Positions 1 through 8,418 of a stretch of DNA of 64,000 nucleotides are shown here, piece after piece. The DNA lies in assembly GCF_010974825.1 (NCBI RefSeq), contig NZ_JAAILA010000007.1:62001-126000 (forward strand), given 5' to 3'. The notes under the pieces were generated by a model, which saw only the letters and a list, made by a program, of their open reading frames with translations, had not been told where the DNA came from and made no database searches. Positions within the stretch are counted from its first letter, which is position 1, and each line of letters begins with the position of its first letter. Both the position numbers and the translations under genes were made by a program. Source of the stretch: Aeromonas rivipollensis (GTDB lineage Bacteria > Pseudomonadota > Gammaproteobacteria > Enterobacterales > Aeromonadaceae).

Positions 1-749
1 TACTTAACGCTGTCACGCACTTCGCGGACATACTCGGCAAGAAGTGATTCTTGCTCGTCAGTCAGAGCTAGGTTGTTAATAAGTTCCGGCCTTCTCTGCC
101 AGGTTCGTCCGAGCGACTGCTTGAGACGCCAGCGCCGAATCACTTCGTGATTGCCGCTTGTCAGCGCCTCGGGCACCGCCAATCCATCCAACAACTCCGG
201 CCGAGTGTAGTGGGGATGATCCAGCAGGCCATCCGTGAAGGAGTCCTGCTCGGCACTGGCCTGATCGCCCAAAACCCCCGGAACCAGACGCGAAACCGCA
301 TCGATCAGGGTCATGGCAGGCAACTCGCCACCACTTAACACGTAATCCCCGATAGACCACTCTTCGTCGACTTCGGTTTGTATCACGCGTTCATCGATAC
401 CTTCGTATCGACCGGCGACCAGAATCAGTGTCTGATTCGTCGCCAACTCGGTTACGCCCGCTTGAGTCAGCTTGCGCCCCTGAGGAGAGAGATAGATGAC
501 TTTCGCCCCGTCTCCCGCCGCTTGCTTGGCTGCATGAATAGCATCACGCAGCGGCTGAACCATCATCAGCATCCCAGGCCCACCACCATAAGGACGATCA
601 TCGACCGTGCGGTGTTTGTCGTGGGTGAAATCCCGCGGGTTCCAGCACTCAATCTGCAGCAGGCCACTCTTGACGGCCCGACCCGTTACCCCGTGCTCGG
701 TAATGGCTCGGAACATTTCCGGGAAGAGGCTAATCACCCCAATCCACAT
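1..749 (-). CDS. trmD: tRNA (guanine-N1-)-methyltransferase TrmD (3' end at window edge)
   Basis: TrmD methylates G37 of tRNAs, which prevents +1 frameshifting. The frame opens with an ATG at 749 giving [13 protein letters not shown] and contains the conserved [11 protein letters not shown] segment, the knot-fold segment [15 protein letters not shown], and [10 protein letters not shown]. It reads 249 codons to ...RDSVK, and the last two bases of the window read TA, so the stop codon is probably the very next base. It is the third gene of an rpsP-rimM-trmD operon, which usually ends with rplS outside the window. Confidence 0.95.
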   Translation of the reverse strand, partial: MWIGVISLFPEMFRAITEHGVTGRAVKSGLLQIECWNPRDFTHDKHRTVDDRPYGGGPGMLMMVQPLRDAIHAAKQAAGDGAKVIYLSPQGRKLTQAGVTELATNQTLILVAGRYEGIDERVIQTEVDEEWSIGDYVLSGGELPAMTLIDAVSRLVPGVLGDQASAEQDSFTDGLLDHPHYTRPELLDGLAVPEALTSGNHEVIRRWRLKQSLGRTWQRRPELINNLALTDEQESLLAEYVREVRDSVK

Positions 750-783
750 AAGAAACCTCCGGCACCCGTGTTAGCGCGGGAAA

Positions 784-1305
784 CTAGAAACCAGGATCCC
801 AATCAACTTCGATTGTTCGAGCAGTCAGATCAATGTTCTTGATCACCTGCTCTTCCAGGAACGGGATCAGCCGCTCCTTTGCACCAAAGGCATCTTTTAC
901 ATTGGCCTCAACCACCAACACATCGTTGGAGCCGGTTTCCATCAATTCGGTCACCTTGCCCAAGTCGTATCCCTTGGTGGTCATCACGGAGCAACCAATC
1001 AGGTCACGCCAGTAGAACTCACCTTCAGGCAACGCAGGCAACAGATCGGCGGCTACGCCAATCTCGACATTGGTCAATGCCAGGGCATCCTCGCGCACAT
1101 CGATACCATCGAGTTTGCAGATCAGACCCTTGTTGTGACGCTTCCAGGCCGAAACCTGAATCTCACGCCACACCCCGTTCTGATTGATCAGCCAGGGGTT
1201 GTAATCGAAAATCGCTTCGGCAACATCGGTGAAGGAGTTCACTTTAAGCCAACCCTTGATGCCGTAGACGGTACCCAGGGTGCCCAGAACTATAGGTTTT
1301 TCCAC
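784..1305 (-). CDS. rimM: Ribosome maturation factor RimM
   Basis: RimM assists late assembly of the 30S head by binding S19. The 173-residue product is of normal length, begins [21 protein letters not shown] with the N-terminal RimM beta-barrel signature, and has the PRC-barrel half with [13 protein letters not shown] and [12 protein letters not shown]. It lies 24 nt downstream of rpsP and 34 nt upstream of trmD, in the classic 16S-processing/tRNA-modification operon, so co-transcription from the rpsP promoter is expected. Confidence 0.96.
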   Translation of the reverse strand: MEKPIVLGTLGTVYGIKGWLKVNSFTDVAEAIFDYNPWLINQNGVWREIQVSAWKRHNKGLICKLDGIDVREDALALTNVEIGVAADLLPALPEGEFYWRDLIGCSVMTTKGYDLGKVTELMETGSNDVLVVEANVKDAFGAKERLIPFLEEQVIKNIDLTARTIEVDWDPGF

Positions 1306-1329
1306 CTTAACTCCTTACCGTTTGGCTGA

Positions 1330-1578
1330 TTAAGCAGCTTTTTTAGCGTCTTTGATCAGCTTGGCAACGCGGTCAGAAACAGCGGCACCAGTAGCAACCC
1401 AATGCTCGATACGAGCCAGGTCCAGGTTCAGCTTTTCAGCGTTACCAGCAGCAACCGGGTTGAAGAAACCAACGCGCTCGATGAAGCGACCGTCACGGGC
1501 GCAACGGCTGTCAGAAACTACTACCTGGTAGAACGGACGCTTTTTCGCGCCACCACGTTGTAAACGAATGGTTACCAT
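1330..1578 (-). CDS. rpsP: 30S ribosomal protein S16
   Basis: Small-subunit ribosomal protein bS16, 82 residues as in other enterics. It starts [21 protein letters not shown] and has the conserved [14 protein letters not shown] segment. It is the first gene of the operon with rimM and trmD. The upstream 130 nt separate it from the ffh terminator and carry a recognisable sigma-70 promoter. A GAGGACGAT sequence just before the ATG serves as the ribosome-binding site. Confidence 0.98.
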   Translation of the reverse strand: MVTIRLQRGGAKKRPFYQVVVSDSRCARDGRFIERVGFFNPVAAGNAEKLNLDLARIEHWVATGAAVSDRVAKLIKDAKKAA

Positions 1579-1648
1579 ATCGTCCTCATGAACATCTAAT
1601 GAACAAGGCCTGCAAATACGCAGACCCTAGCTTAAAATAAGCCGCGTA

Positions 1649-1676
1649 ATTCTACTTGGATTCGTAATAATTGCAA
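1649..1676 (-). promoter_or_regulatory. Candidate sigma-70 promoter of rpsP-rimM-trmD
   Basis: On the minus strand TTGCAA (1676-1671) is followed after 16 nt by TAGAAT (1654-1649). It lies about 70 nt upstream of the rpsP ATG and downstream of the ffh terminator. Position and match to consensus are good. The transcription start is inferred. Confidence 0.55.
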
Positions 1677-1711
1677 CCAAGCCTGCTATTTTTTGCGCAG
1701 GAGCTGGCATG

Positions 1712-1739
1712 AAAAAGGCTCACCACGGTGAGCCTTTTT
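1712..1739 (-). terminator. Rho-independent terminator after ffh
   Basis: A perfect inverted repeat (AAAAAGGCTCACC / GGTGAGCCTTTTT) with a 2-nt centre. It gives a GC-rich stem followed by a T-run on the minus strand, 18 nt past the ffh stop codon. It separates ffh from the rpsP promoter. Confidence 0.9.
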
Positions 1740-1757
1740 GCCTGACAAGCAGGAAAA

Positions 1758-3137
1758 TCAGAACGGACCGCGTCCGCCACCACCAAATCCGGGCGGCAGC
1801 ATGTTCTTCATCTGGCCCATCATCTTGCGCATGCCGCCCTTGCCGGACATCTTCTTCATCATGCGCTGCATCTCGGTGAACTGCTTGAGCAGCTTGTTCA
1901 CGTCCTGCACCTGCATGCCGGAACCCGCGGCGATGCGACGCTTGCGGGATCCCTTGATGAGATCGGGATGGGCACGCTCCTTGGGCGTCATGGAGCTGAT
2001 GATGGCCTCCATCCGCACTGTGATCTTGTCATCCATCTGATCTTTCACGTTATCCGGCAGGCCGGACATGCCGGGCAGCTTGTCGAGCATGCCCATCATG
2101 CCGCCCATGTTGCGCATCTGGGCCAGCTGCTCGCGGAAATCCTCCAGATCGAAACCCTTGCCGCTCTTGACCTTGCTGGCCAGCTTGGCGGCTTTCTCCT
2201 TATCGACGGTGCGTTCCACTTCCTCGATAAGCGACAGCACATCGCCCATGCCGAGGATACGGGACGCGAGTCGGTCCGGGTGGAAGGGCTCAAGGGCGTC
2301 GGTCTTCTCGCCCATACCGATGAACTTGACCGGCTTGCCGGTGATGTGGCGCACCGACAGGGCGGCACCGCCGCGGGCGTCGCCGTCCGCCTTGGTGAGG
2401 ATGACGCCGGTGAGCGGCAGCGCTTCGTTGAACGCCTTGGCGGTATTGGCGGCATCCTGACCTGTCATGGCATCCACCACGAACAGGGTCTCGACCGGCT
2501 TGATGGTGGCGTGAAGATCCTGGATCTCCGCCATCATCTCGGTGTCCACGTGCAGACGACCGGCGGTATCGACGATCACCACGTCATAGAATTTCTTGCG
2601 CGCCTGATCGATGGCAGCGGTAGCGATCGCCACCGGCTTCTGGGTCACATCGCTCGGGAAGAAATCGACCGCGATGTCATTGGCCAGGGTCTCGAGCTGC
2701 TTGATCGCCGCGGGGCGATAGACGTCGGCACTGACCACCAGCACCTTCTTCTTGTGGCGCTCTTTGAGCAGTTTGGCGAGTTTGCCCACAGTCGTGGTCT
2801 TACCGGCGCCCTGCAGACCCGCCATCAGGATGATGGCTGGCGGCTGAGCGGCCAGATTGAGCTGCTCGTTCGCCTCCCCCATGACGGAGACCAGCTCGCC
2901 ATGCACTATCTTGATGAAGGCTTGGCCCGGGCTCAGGGACTTGGCCACTTCCTGGCCGACGGCACGCTCTTTCACGCGGGCAACGAAGTCACGCACCACC
3001 GGCAGGGCCACGTCCGCTTCGAGCAGCGCCATGCGCACTTCACGCAAGGTATCCTTGATGTTCTCTTCGGTCAGCCGGCCACGGCCACTGACATTGCGCA
3101 GGGTGCGCGAGAGTCGTTCAGTCAAATTCTCAAACAT
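1758..3137 (-). CDS. ffh: Signal recognition particle protein Ffh
   Basis: GTPase subunit of the bacterial SRP, which binds 4.5S RNA and signal sequences and docks on FtsY at the inner membrane. The 459-residue protein shows the N domain, the G domain with GLQGAGKTTT (about residues 109-118), DTAGR and TKADGDARGG, and a methionine-rich M domain with GSGMQVQDVNKLLKQF. The tail MLPPGFGGGGRGPF is typical of the family. It is divergent from ypjD, as in E. coli, and its promoter region carries a tandem duplication (3168-3301). Confidence 0.97.
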   Translation of the reverse strand: MFENLTERLSRTLRNVSGRGRLTEENIKDTLREVRMALLEADVALPVVRDFVARVKERAVGQEVAKSLSPGQAFIKIVHGELVSVMGEANEQLNLAAQPPAIILMAGLQGAGKTTTVGKLAKLLKERHKKKVLVVSADVYRPAAIKQLETLANDIAVDFFPSDVTQKPVAIATAAIDQARKKFYDVVIVDTAGRLHVDTEMMAEIQDLHATIKPVETLFVVDAMTGQDAANTAKAFNEALPLTGVILTKADGDARGGAALSVRHITGKPVKFIGMGEKTDALEPFHPDRLASRILGMGDVLSLIEEVERTVDKEKAAKLASKVKSGKGFDLEDFREQLAQMRNMGGMMGMLDKLPGMSGLPDNVKDQMDDKITVRMEAIISSMTPKERAHPDLIKGSRKRRIAAGSGMQVQDVNKLLKQFTEMQRMMKKMSGKGGMRKMMGQMKNMLPPGFGGGGRGPF

Positions 3138-3167
3138 GACGCATTCCGATTCTTGGCGTAACTAGTG

Positions 3168-3301
3168 GGGCATTATACCCCAGTCAGCACTGTGAGGACG
3201 ATTACTCACCGCTTGCGGCGGTGACCCGCCATCGAATGAGCGGGTGTAATAAATGGAGGGCATTATACCCCAGTCAACGCCGGAGGACGATTATTCGCCG
3301 C
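3168..3301. repeat. Tandem direct repeat in the ffh promoter region
   Basis: Two ~44-bp copies (3168-3212 and 3258-3301) are offset by 90 bp. They begin with an identical 19-bp block that includes CATTATACCCC and share GAGGACGATTA further on, with a 1-nt indel and a few substitutions. Read on the minus strand, each copy contains TATAAT (3177-3172 and 3267-3262). The duplication may therefore create two -10 elements for ffh. No convincing -35 hexamer is visible, so promoter function is inferred. Confidence 0.8.
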
Positions 3302-3423
3302 ACGGGGCCGTCAGCTGCTACTTATATATGGGCAGTTAGCCCCTGGCACAACTGGCGAGCATATCTTGTGCAAGGTATACTGCCCCTCTTATCCATAAAA
3401 GCTTGTTCGACAACGACCTGGTT

Positions 3424-4215
3424 ATGATCGTGATCTCTGTTCTGGCCCTGGCGTTTTACCTGCTGGCCATCATCGCCTCTCTGCACCTGCTGCTCAGCGC
3501 CAAGCCCGTCGGGCAGGTGTCGCTGTTTGCCTGTGTCGGCCTGGCCCTGACCGCCCATGGCGTGGCGGTGGGAAGCGAGGTGCTGGCCACCCATTCCGGC
3601 CAGAATCTCAGCATGTTGAACGTCGCGTCCCTGGTCAGCCTCATCATCAGTTGCTTCATGACCTGCGTCACCCGCCGTTTCAACGGCTGGATCCTGCTGC
3701 CCGTGGTCTACAGCTTCTCGGCCTTGCTGCTCGCCGCCAGCGCCCTCATACCGGGTCGCTACATCACCCATCTGGAAGCGCATCCCCAACTGCTGCTGCA
3801 CATAGGACTCGCCTTGATGGCTTATTCGGTGCTGATGATCGCCTGCCTGTTTGCGCTCCAGCTTGCCTGTCTGGATCGGCAGCTGAAGTCCAGAAAGATC
3901 AGCCATCTGCCCGCCATGCCGCCCCTGATGACGGTAGAGAAGCGGCTGTTCCAGCTCATCTCCGCGGGCCTCTTGCTGCTGACGCTCTCCATCGCCTCGG
4001 GTCTGTTCTTTCTGGAAGACATGTTCGCCCAAGGCAAATCCCACAAGGCCATCCTCTCGATCCTGGCCTGGTGCGTCTATGCCTTGCTGCTGTGGGGTCA
4101 CCACACCCGTGGCTGGCGTGGTCGCAAGGTCATCATGCTGAGCCTCATCGGCAGCGTCATCCTGACCCTGGCCTACTTTGGCAGCCGCTTCGTCAAGGAA
4201 GTCTTGCTGAGCTGA
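3424..4215 (+). CDS. ypjD: YpjD/CcsA-like inner membrane protein
   Basis: Integral membrane protein of the cytochrome c assembly (CcsA/HemX-like) fold, function not established. The ATG at 3424 gives 263 residues that line up with E. coli YpjD end to end. An in-frame TTG at 3403 would add seven residues. Several hydrophobic helices are visible, with conserved SGQNLSMLNVASLVSL, ITHLEAHPQLLLHIGLAL, the LLLWGHHTRGWRGRK loop and LAYFGSRFV near the C terminus. It is divergent from ffh and 40 nt upstream of the CorB-like gene, an order shared with E. coli. Confidence 0.88.
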   Translation: MIVISVLALAFYLLAIIASLHLLLSAKPVGQVSLFACVGLALTAHGVAVGSEVLATHSGQNLSMLNVASLVSLIISCFMTCVTRRFNGWILLPVVYSFSALLLAASALIPGRYITHLEAHPQLLLHIGLALMAYSVLMIACLFALQLACLDRQLKSRKISHLPAMPPLMTVEKRLFQLISAGLLLLTLSIASGLFFLEDMFAQGKSHKAILSILAWCVYALLLWGHHTRGWRGRKVIMLSLIGSVILTLAYFGSRFVKEVLLS

Positions 4216-4255
4216 CGGTTCAGCCACCCCAAATCCACCCCAACAGGAGCCCTTC

Positions 4256-5536
4256 TTGGACAGTATCTCAACGAGCACATTACTGATTGTTCTCGTTATT
4301 TTGATTGTTTTGTCAGCCTTCTTCTCCAGTTCTGAAACCGGTCTGATGTCCCTCAACCGCTACAAGTTGCGGCATCTGGCCCAAACCAAGCACAAGGCGG
4401 CCCGTCGGGTCGAAAAGCTGCTGGCCCGACCGGACCGCCTGCTTGGCCTCATCCTGATCGGCAACAACCTGGTCAACATCCTGGCCTCCGCCATCGCCAC
4501 CATAGTCTGCATCCGGCTGTTCGGGGACATCGGCGTCGCCGTTGCCACCTTCGGCCTCACCCTGGTGGTGCTGGTATTCGGGGAAGTCACCCCCAAGACA
4601 CTGGCGGCCATGTTTCCCGAACGCATCGCCTATCCCGCCTCCTGGGTCCTCAAGGGGCTGATGGTGCCCTTCGCCCCCCTGGTCTGGCTCATCAACAGCA
4701 TCACCAACCTCTTGCTCAAGCTGCTGCGACTGGAACATCGCAAGGATGACTCCCTCAACACCGAAGAGCTGCGCACCATAGTCAACGAGGCGGGCAGCCT
4801 CATCCCCCAGCGCCATCAGGAGATGCTGATCAGTATTCTGGATCTGGACAAGATGACGGTGGAGAACATCATGGTGCCACGCAGCGAGATCTCTGCCATC
4901 GACATCAATGACGACTGGAAGAGCATATTGCGCCAGCTGGCTCACTGCGCCCATACCAAGATCCTGCTGTATCGCGACAATATCGACGATGTTGTCGGAT
5001 TTTTACACTCTCGTGACGCCCTCAGGCTGGTCGCCAGAGACCAGTTCAGCAAGTCCAGCCTGCTGCGGGAAGTCGATCCCATCTACTTCATTCCACAGGG
5101 CACGCCGCTCAACGTGCAGTTGGCCAAGTTCCAGCGCAACAAGGAGAGGATCGGGCTGATTGTCGACGAGTATGGCGATATTCAGGGGCTGATCACCCTG
5201 GATGACATCCTGGAAGAGATAGTGGGTGACTTCACCACCTCCATGGCCCCGGCGCCGAGCGACGAGATCCACCCCCAGCCGGACGGCTCCTTCCTGGTGG
5301 AAGGCTCCGCCAGCATCCGCGAGCTGAACAAGGAGATGCACTGGCACCTGCCCATCGACGGCCCGCGTACCCTCAACGGGGTGATCCTGGAGTACCTGGA
5401 GGAGATCCCCCAGCCCAACATCAGCGTCAGGCTGGCGGGTTATCCCATCGAGATCCTCGAAGTCGAGAACAACATGGTGAAGATGGCGAGGATCATGCCA
5501 CATCTCTACCGTAACGAGTCGGGTTACGAGGATTGA
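4256..5536 (+). CDS. corB: CNNM/CBS-domain membrane protein (CorB/YfjD family)
   Basis: CNNM-family transport-associated protein implicated in Mg2+/Co2+ handling. The TTG start is supported by GGAG six nt upstream and gives 426 residues. Residues ~1-190 form the DUF21 transmembrane domain (FFSSSETGLMSLNRYKL, GNNLVNILASAIAT, VVLVFGEVTPKTLA). Next comes a CBS pair (ENIMVPRSEI, VDEYGDIQGLITLDDILEEIVGD) and a C-terminal CorC/HlyC domain. It follows ypjD as in E. coli (yfjD). The precise substrate is not shown by the sequence. Confidence 0.88.
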   Translation: MDSISTSTLLIVLVILIVLSAFFSSSETGLMSLNRYKLRHLAQTKHKAARRVEKLLARPDRLLGLILIGNNLVNILASAIATIVCIRLFGDIGVAVATFGLTLVVLVFGEVTPKTLAAMFPERIAYPASWVLKGLMVPFAPLVWLINSITNLLLKLLRLEHRKDDSLNTEELRTIVNEAGSLIPQRHQEMLISILDLDKMTVENIMVPRSEISAIDINDDWKSILRQLAHCAHTKILLYRDNIDDVVGFLHSRDALRLVARDQFSKSSLLREVDPIYFIPQGTPLNVQLAKFQRNKERIGLIVDEYGDIQGLITLDDILEEIVGDFTTSMAPAPSDEIHPQPDGSFLVEGSASIRELNKEMHWHLPIDGPRTLNGVILEYLEEIPQPNISVRLAGYPIEILEVENNMVKMARIMPHLYRNESGYED

Positions 5537-5563
5537 AAAAAGGCTGCCGATGGCAGCCTTTTT
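5535..5563. terminator. Bidirectional terminator between corB and nsrR
   Basis: Stem AAGGCTGCC / GGCAGCCTT flanked by A-run and T-run, 4 nt loop. It immediately follows the corB stop and lies just beyond the convergent nsrR stop, so it can serve both genes. Confidence 0.9.
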
Positions 5564-5567
5564 CGTC

Positions 5568-6035
5568 TCAATCGCTCTCGTCATCCGGCTCCAGCACCAG
5601 GGTCGGGATCAACTCGCCGAACACCTGCTGCAGCTCGTCGCGGTTGGCCAGCAAGTCTTGCAGCGTATAGCCGTCCATCACGGCGAGGAAGGCGTTCATC
5701 GCCTCCTTCAAGGCACTCTTGAGCAGACAGACAGAGACGATGTGGCACACCGGCGAGTTGCAGTCGATGCCGTCCAGGTTGCCTTCCAGCGCCCGGATCA
5801 CCTGGCCTATGTTCACGCTCTCAGGGGAACAGGCCATGCGGATCCCGCCATTCTTGCCACGCTGGGACTGCAGATAACCCAGCTTCACCAGCTGGTTAAC
5901 CACCTTCACCATGTGATTGCGAGAGACGTCATACAAGGCAGACACCTTGGCCACGCTCGACAATTCCCCCTCCGGCAAGGTGGCCAGATAGAGCAGGGCT
6001 CTCAATCCAAAATCGGTATAGCTTGTTAGTCTCAT
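5568..6035 (-). CDS. nsrR: Nitric-oxide-sensing repressor NsrR (Rrf2 family)
   Basis: Fe-S transcriptional repressor that is derepressed by NO. The chosen ATG (MRLTSYTDFGLRALLYLA) gives 155 residues. A longer in-frame opening adds 16 residues that do not resemble the family. The winged-helix region is followed by three cysteines spaced C-x4-C-x5-C (CNSPVCHIVSVC), which matches the NsrR cluster ligands and differs from IscR spacing. It is divergent from hmp, its classic target. The shared 111-nt region carries an FNR box and an NsrR-like inverted repeat, which suggests autoregulation. Confidence 0.93.
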   Translation of the reverse strand: MRLTSYTDFGLRALLYLATLPEGELSSVAKVSALYDVSRNHMVKVVNQLVKLGYLQSQRGKNGGIRMACSPESVNIGQVIRALEGNLDGIDCNSPVCHIVSVCLLKSALKEAMNAFLAVMDGYTLQDLLANRDELQQVFGELIPTLVLEPDDESD

Positions 6036-6069
6036 AGTGCCTGTGGCGCATAGCGCAAAGAATTGATGA

Positions 6070-6083
6070 TTGATCCAGATCAA
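6070..6083. promoter_or_regulatory. Perfect FNR box between nsrR and hmp
   Basis: TTGATCCAGATCAA matches the FNR consensus TTGAT-N4-ATCAA exactly. It lies 34 nt upstream of the nsrR start and 63 nt upstream of hmp, so oxygen-dependent control of one or both genes is likely. CRP binding is less likely because the half-sites lack the G of TGTGA. Confidence 0.8.
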
Positions 6084-6094
6084 TTAAACATTTA

Positions 6095-6119
6095 GGATGC
6101 AACTTATTAAGTGACATTC
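6095..6119. promoter_or_regulatory. Candidate NsrR operator upstream of hmp
   Basis: Inverted repeat with arms GGATGCAACTTA and TAAGTGACATTC around a central T. The inner five bases of each arm pair perfectly, and nine of twelve positions pair overall. Spacing and the ATGCA/ACAT half-sites resemble known NsrR operators (11-1-11 repeats with a GATGCATTT-like half-site). It ends 27 nt before the hmp ATG. Confidence 0.6.
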
Positions 6120-6146
6120 CAGATGTTCAATTAGAAAGGACCTCCT

Positions 6147-7340
6147 ATGTTAGACCAAGCCACCATCGCCGTCATCAAGAGCACCATTCCTTTGCTCGAA
6201 TCGGCGGGGCCTGCCCTCACCCAGCACTTCTACCAGCGCATGTTCAACCACAACCCCGAGTTGAAGGATGTGTTCAACCTGGCCCATCAGCGCAGTGGCG
6301 GTCAGCCCCTGGCGCTGTTCAGTGCCGTGGCGGCCTACGCCAGGAATATCGACAACCTGGGGGCCCTGGCCGGAGCCGTGGAACGCATCGCCCACAAGCA
6401 CACGGGTTTCCTGATCCAGCCGGAACAATATCACATTGTGGGTAGTCATCTCTTGGCCACGCTCAAAGAAATGGGTGGCAATGCGGTGACGGACGAGGTG
6501 CTGGAGGCCTGGGGCAAAGCCTATGGCGTGCTGGCCGATATCTTCATAGGTCGGGAGGGGGAGCTCTACCGGGAGAAGGTGAGCGAGCTCGGTGGCTGGC
6601 AAGGGGCCCGCCCCTTCCTCATCAAGGAGAAGCGCCAGGAGAGCGAGCTTGTCACCTCCTTCGTGCTGGCGCCCGTCGACGGCAAGCCCGTGCTGCGCTT
6701 CAAGCCGGGGCAATATATCAGCATCAGGCTCAATCACCCGTCGCTGGCGTATCAGGAGATCCGTCAATACTCCCTCTCCGATGCCCCCAATGGCCACGAC
6801 TACCGCATCAGCGTCAAACGCGAGCCCCAGGGCCAGGTCTCCAACCTGCTGCATGACAAGCTTCATGTCGGTGACGAGGTGGCGCTGATGCCGCCGGCGG
6901 GGGACTTCTTCCTGCAGACCGAGACGGCCACCCCGGTGGTGCTGCTCTCCGCCGGTGTGGGCCTGACCCCCATGCTGAGCATGCTCAACCAGTTGCTGGC
7001 CGAACAAGCGGGAACTGAAATCCGTTGGCTCCATGCCTGCGAGCATGGCGCCCAGCACGCCTTCAAGGATGAGATCCAGGCCAAGAGCCGCCAGCACGCC
7101 AACTTGCAGAGCCGGATCTGGTACAGGGTGCCTGCCGAGCAGGACGTGCAGGGGAAGGACTACGACTTCAGCGGCACCATGGCGCTGGAACAGGTCACGG
7201 ACCTCATCTCGGCCAACGCCCACTACTACTTCTGCGGTCCCCTGGGCTTCATGAAAGCGATCAAGACCCAGTTGCTGGCCCTAGGCGTCCCAGCAGACAG
7301 AATGCACTACGAGGTATTCGGCCCCCATCAGGATCTCTGA
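6147..7340 (+). CDS. hmp: Flavohemoprotein (nitric oxide dioxygenase)
   Basis: Hmp converts NO to nitrate using O2 and NADH in the cytoplasm. The 397-residue protein is full length: globin domain ~1-138 (LTQHFYQRMF, IAHKHTGFLIQPEQYHIV with the haem-pocket residues), FAD-binding domain (RQYSLSDAPNGHDYRISVKRE) and NAD-binding domain (VVLLSAGVGLTPMLSML, YFCGPLGFMKA, final FGPHQ). AAAGGACCT supplies the ribosome-binding site. It is divergent from nsrR and has putative FNR and NsrR sites upstream, the expected NO-stress circuit. Confidence 0.97.
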   Translation: MLDQATIAVIKSTIPLLESAGPALTQHFYQRMFNHNPELKDVFNLAHQRSGGQPLALFSAVAAYARNIDNLGALAGAVERIAHKHTGFLIQPEQYHIVGSHLLATLKEMGGNAVTDEVLEAWGKAYGVLADIFIGREGELYREKVSELGGWQGARPFLIKEKRQESELVTSFVLAPVDGKPVLRFKPGQYISIRLNHPSLAYQEIRQYSLSDAPNGHDYRISVKREPQGQVSNLLHDKLHVGDEVALMPPAGDFFLQTETATPVVLLSAGVGLTPMLSMLNQLLAEQAGTEIRWLHACEHGAQHAFKDEIQAKSRQHANLQSRIWYRVPAEQDVQGKDYDFSGTMALEQVTDLISANAHYYFCGPLGFMKAIKTQLLALGVPADRMHYEVFGPHQDL

Positions 7341-7365
7341 TCCTGCCTCCTGCCTGGGGAAATGC

Positions 7366-7399
7366 ACAAGGCCCACGAACGCAGGTTCGTGGGCCTTGT
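7366..7399. terminator. Strong hairpin terminator between hmp and motX
   Basis: A perfect 15-bp stem (ACAAGGCCCACGAAC / GTTCGTGGGCCTTGT) with a 4-nt loop lies between two convergent genes. It has only short T stretches, so the long stem is the main evidence. Confidence 0.8.
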
Positions 7400-7426
7400 T
7401 GTATCCAGTGACCTGGCTTGCCGGGC

Positions 7427-8302
7427 CTAGTGCATCGCCTTGGCGCGGGCGATGGCATTGGCGGGCATGCGATTGCCGAGCCGGCTCAGCAGGCTAGCGG
7501 CTTTCTGGTGGGTCGCCTTGTCGCCGATGACGGCGCCGTGCAGCCAATGATAGGCCTCTTCGTAATCCAGCGGACTGCCCATGCCCTGCAGCAGCATCTC
7601 GACCCACTCTATCTGGGCCCGCTGGAAACCAAGACTGGCGGCCTCCCGCATCAGGGTCTCGGCCCGCACCAGATCCTTCTGGACCAGGATGCCTTTCCAG
7701 TAATAGCGCCCCAGCTGCTCCAGTGCCGGGGCCAGGCCCTGATTGGCCGCCTCCCACATGTATTGCACGCCGACCTGGGCGTCCGGCTTGATGCAGACGC
7801 CCCAGGCCAGCATGTCCCCCCACAGGAACTGATAGGCCGGGATCTTCATCACAGAGGCGCGCGCCTCTATGTCCTGGGTCAGCTGGCACCTGTCCTGCTT
7901 CACCCGGGTCAGATGACGTCCCTGCTCTATCCAGTTGAGCAGTTCGTCCTGGCGATAGAGCGGCACCGCCTGCAGATCTGCGGTGACCAGGGAGCCAGGA
8001 TTCACCGCCTTGGGTAGCGGCGCTGCCGCCGGGGCTGATACCACGGGGGCAGGTGCTGCAACGGTCGACAGCACAGGGGCCGGATCAGCCGCCGGCACCG
8101 CGGCTGACGGTACAGCTGCGGTGGCCGGTGGGGTCGCTGGCGCAACCGGCACTGGTGCGCTCGATGGCAAGGCCGCCGAGGGCACCGGGAAGGAGGTGGC
8201 CGCCACCGACTGGGTTGGCGTGGCTGCGGATATCGGCTCGGCTCCCTGCAAGGGGAGGCTGCATAGACCGACGAGGCCGATGAGGGTACTGGGTTTCATC
8301 AT
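7427..8302 (-). CDS. motX: Sodium-type polar flagellar motor protein MotX
   Basis: MotX forms the T-ring of the Na+-driven polar flagellum with MotY and is needed for PomAB stator function. The 291-residue product has a signal peptide, then a long Ala/Pro-rich low-complexity linker (~25-95). A Sel1-like repeat region follows with DRCQLTQDIEARASVMKIPA, YQFLWGDMLAWGVCIKPDA, ALEQLGRYYWKG and SPLDYEEAYHWL, segments shared with Vibrio MotX. The start follows AGGAGATCCCT. A near-consensus sigma-28 promoter lies immediately upstream. It stands alone, not in a flagellar cluster. The Pro/Ala linker looks longer than in Vibrio. Confidence 0.88.
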   Translation of the reverse strand: MMKPSTLIGLVGLCSLPLQGAEPISAATPTQSVAATSFPVPSAALPSSAPVPVAPATPPATAAVPSAAVPAADPAPVLSTVAAPAPVVSAPAAAPLPKAVNPGSLVTADLQAVPLYRQDELLNWIEQGRHLTRVKQDRCQLTQDIEARASVMKIPAYQFLWGDMLAWGVCIKPDAQVGVQYMWEAANQGLAPALEQLGRYYWKGILVQKDLVRAETLMREAASLGFQRAQIEWVEMLLQGMGSPLDYEEAYHWLHGAVIGDKATHQKAASLLSRLGNRMPANAIARAKAMH

Positions 8303-8323
8303 AGGGATCTCCTGCTGCCCTCT

Positions 8324-8350
8324 TTATCGGCAGCCAGGTCCATCTCCTTA
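8324..8350 (-). promoter_or_regulatory. FliA (sigma-28) promoter of motX
   Basis: On the minus strand TAAG (8350-8347), 15 nt, then GCCGATAA (8331-8324). This matches the flagellar consensus TAAA-N15-GCCGATAA at all but one position, 21 nt upstream of the motX start. It supports the MotX assignment independently. Confidence 0.8.
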
Positions 8351-8380
8351 GTCCGCCATGGCAAACCCCGGAAATGACAA

Positions 8381-8400
8381 AGGGGAGCCTGGGCTCCCCT
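8381..8400. terminator. Hairpin terminator after mdh
   Basis: Nine-base-pair stem AGGGGAGCC / GGCTCCCCT with a 2-nt centre, 18 nt beyond the mdh stop. On the minus strand it is followed by TTTGTC, a weak T-run. Confidence 0.65.
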
Positions 8401-8418
8401 CATGATCGACGCTGCGGC

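Noticed and set aside
1968..3161. 397-codon plus-strand frame across ffh
   Set aside because: Antisense shadow of an unambiguous ffh. Composition is typical of antisense GC-rich DNA.
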